Program-made: the position numbers and the translations under genes
Notes under the pieces: generated by a model
What the model saw: only the letters and a program-made list of their open reading frames with translations
What the model was told of the DNA's origin: nothing
Database searches by the model: none
Shown here: in pieces, positions 63,429-64,000 of the stretch
How the letters are laid out: each line of letters starts with the position of its first letter
Numbering within the stretch: position 1 is the stretch's first letter
Assembly (NCBI GenBank): GCA_964023275.1
Contig: OZ029928.1
Location: 15,435,682 to 15,499,681, forward strand
Source: Norana najaformis
Taxonomy: Eukaryota > Annelida > Clitellata > Crassiclitellata > Hormogastridae
Direction of reading: 5' to 3'
Length of the DNA stretch: 64,000 bases

Positions 63429-63490
63429 ATAATGACTTATAGCGCCGTTGTCAAAATGCTCAAGGCATCTTTCAATGGTCGCTTCAAGTG
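63429..63490. mobile_element. One-ended relative of the foldback family
   Basis: AATGACTTATAGCGCCGTTG, followed by CTCAAGGCATC and CAATGGTCGC, matches the left arm of the elements at 23456 and 42640. No right arm is evident. The remaining sequence to 64000 holds only AT-rich repeats and AGGCCT motifs. Confidence 0.5.
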
Positions 63491-64000
63491 AAATCGTATA
63501 TATATATACTTGTATATATTTACATATACACATGTAGGCCTGTATATCATAGTATAAATAATATTAGACTACATAGTATTTGCCACATAAACTGTATAAA
63601 CGCTTCCTTTCCCAATCCGTGTACCCGTGCATCTTACTGTCTCCGGGTCCCTCGCCATTATTTAAAAAAATTGAACAACTGATATGCACAATTATTGTAA
63701 AGATTATACAAGTGTATATAGACTATACATGTATATATTATAAGTAAGTATATATATATAGATATCTATTCTTTGTATATAGCGAATACATGTACGCCAC
63801 TTATACATAACAAGTATAATTAGTTATTGTTACGAGCGGTCGAAAGAACCACTCATATCTTCAATCTCTTGAGGGTGTTGCAACTTTTTGAAACGATGAC
63901 ACTTGAGAGATAGCGATCGAGTCAAGGGCCACTCAATGCAAAAGAGAGCGGAGGCCTATAGGCCTATAGACGCTGATTGATTTTGTTCATTTAGGCCTTC

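Overview
The window is from an animal genome, most likely an invertebrate; I cannot fix the phylum from sequence alone. The reasons are GT-AG introns in every multi-exon gene, two animal genes recognisable across their whole length, a single-exon phosphatase between them, and an AT-rich background full of tRNA-derived SINEs, LINE 3' ends, TIR elements and microsatellites.

Layout. (1) About 1-2949: non-coding, upstream of or inside the first intron of the first gene. (2) 2950-33610, + strand: a SPEN homologue (split ends / SHARP / MINT). I could place 18 exons whose phases all agree, giving at least 4,280 codons; the exon with the start codon and the first half of RRM1 was not found and probably lies upstream of the window. 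Domains in order are RRM1 (second half), an Arg/Ser linker, RRM2, RRM3, RRM4, two giant disordered exons (5.4 and 3.5 kb), Gln/His-rich exons and a C-terminal SPOC domain. (3) 34634-37032: a DNA transposon with imperfect terminal inverted repeats, CACTG termini and a TTA target duplication, carrying a frameshifted protein gene with a possible CACTA-like DDE/CxxC layout. (4) 37706-38542, - strand: an intronless dual-specificity-phosphatase-like gene with Asn where the usual His of the HCX5R signature sits. (5) 38758-40180: LINE fragments, including a reverse-transcriptase C-terminus joined to its 3' UTR. (6) 41283-56772, + strand: a complete TECPR2 homologue, 16 coding exons, 1,491 codons, with N-terminal WD-type repeats, a disordered Ser-Pro-rich middle, C-terminal tectonin repeats and a terminal LIR-like DWEIL. 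(7) 56773-64000: intergenic, dense in microsatellites, SINEs, a hAT-type MITE and a CACTA-like MITE holding a nested SINE.

Working together. SPEN proteins are nuclear RNA-binding scaffolds that recruit co-repressors through SPOC; TECPR2 is a cytoplasmic autophagy and ER-exit factor that binds ATG8 proteins. I see no functional link between them. The least expected observations are the TTA-flanked transposon, tandem duplications that copy splice donor sites in both large genes, a copied piece of TECPR2 exon 7 inside TECPR2 intron 4, a cluster of nine GGATTA sites in the long SPEN intron, and the altered signature of the intronless phosphatase.
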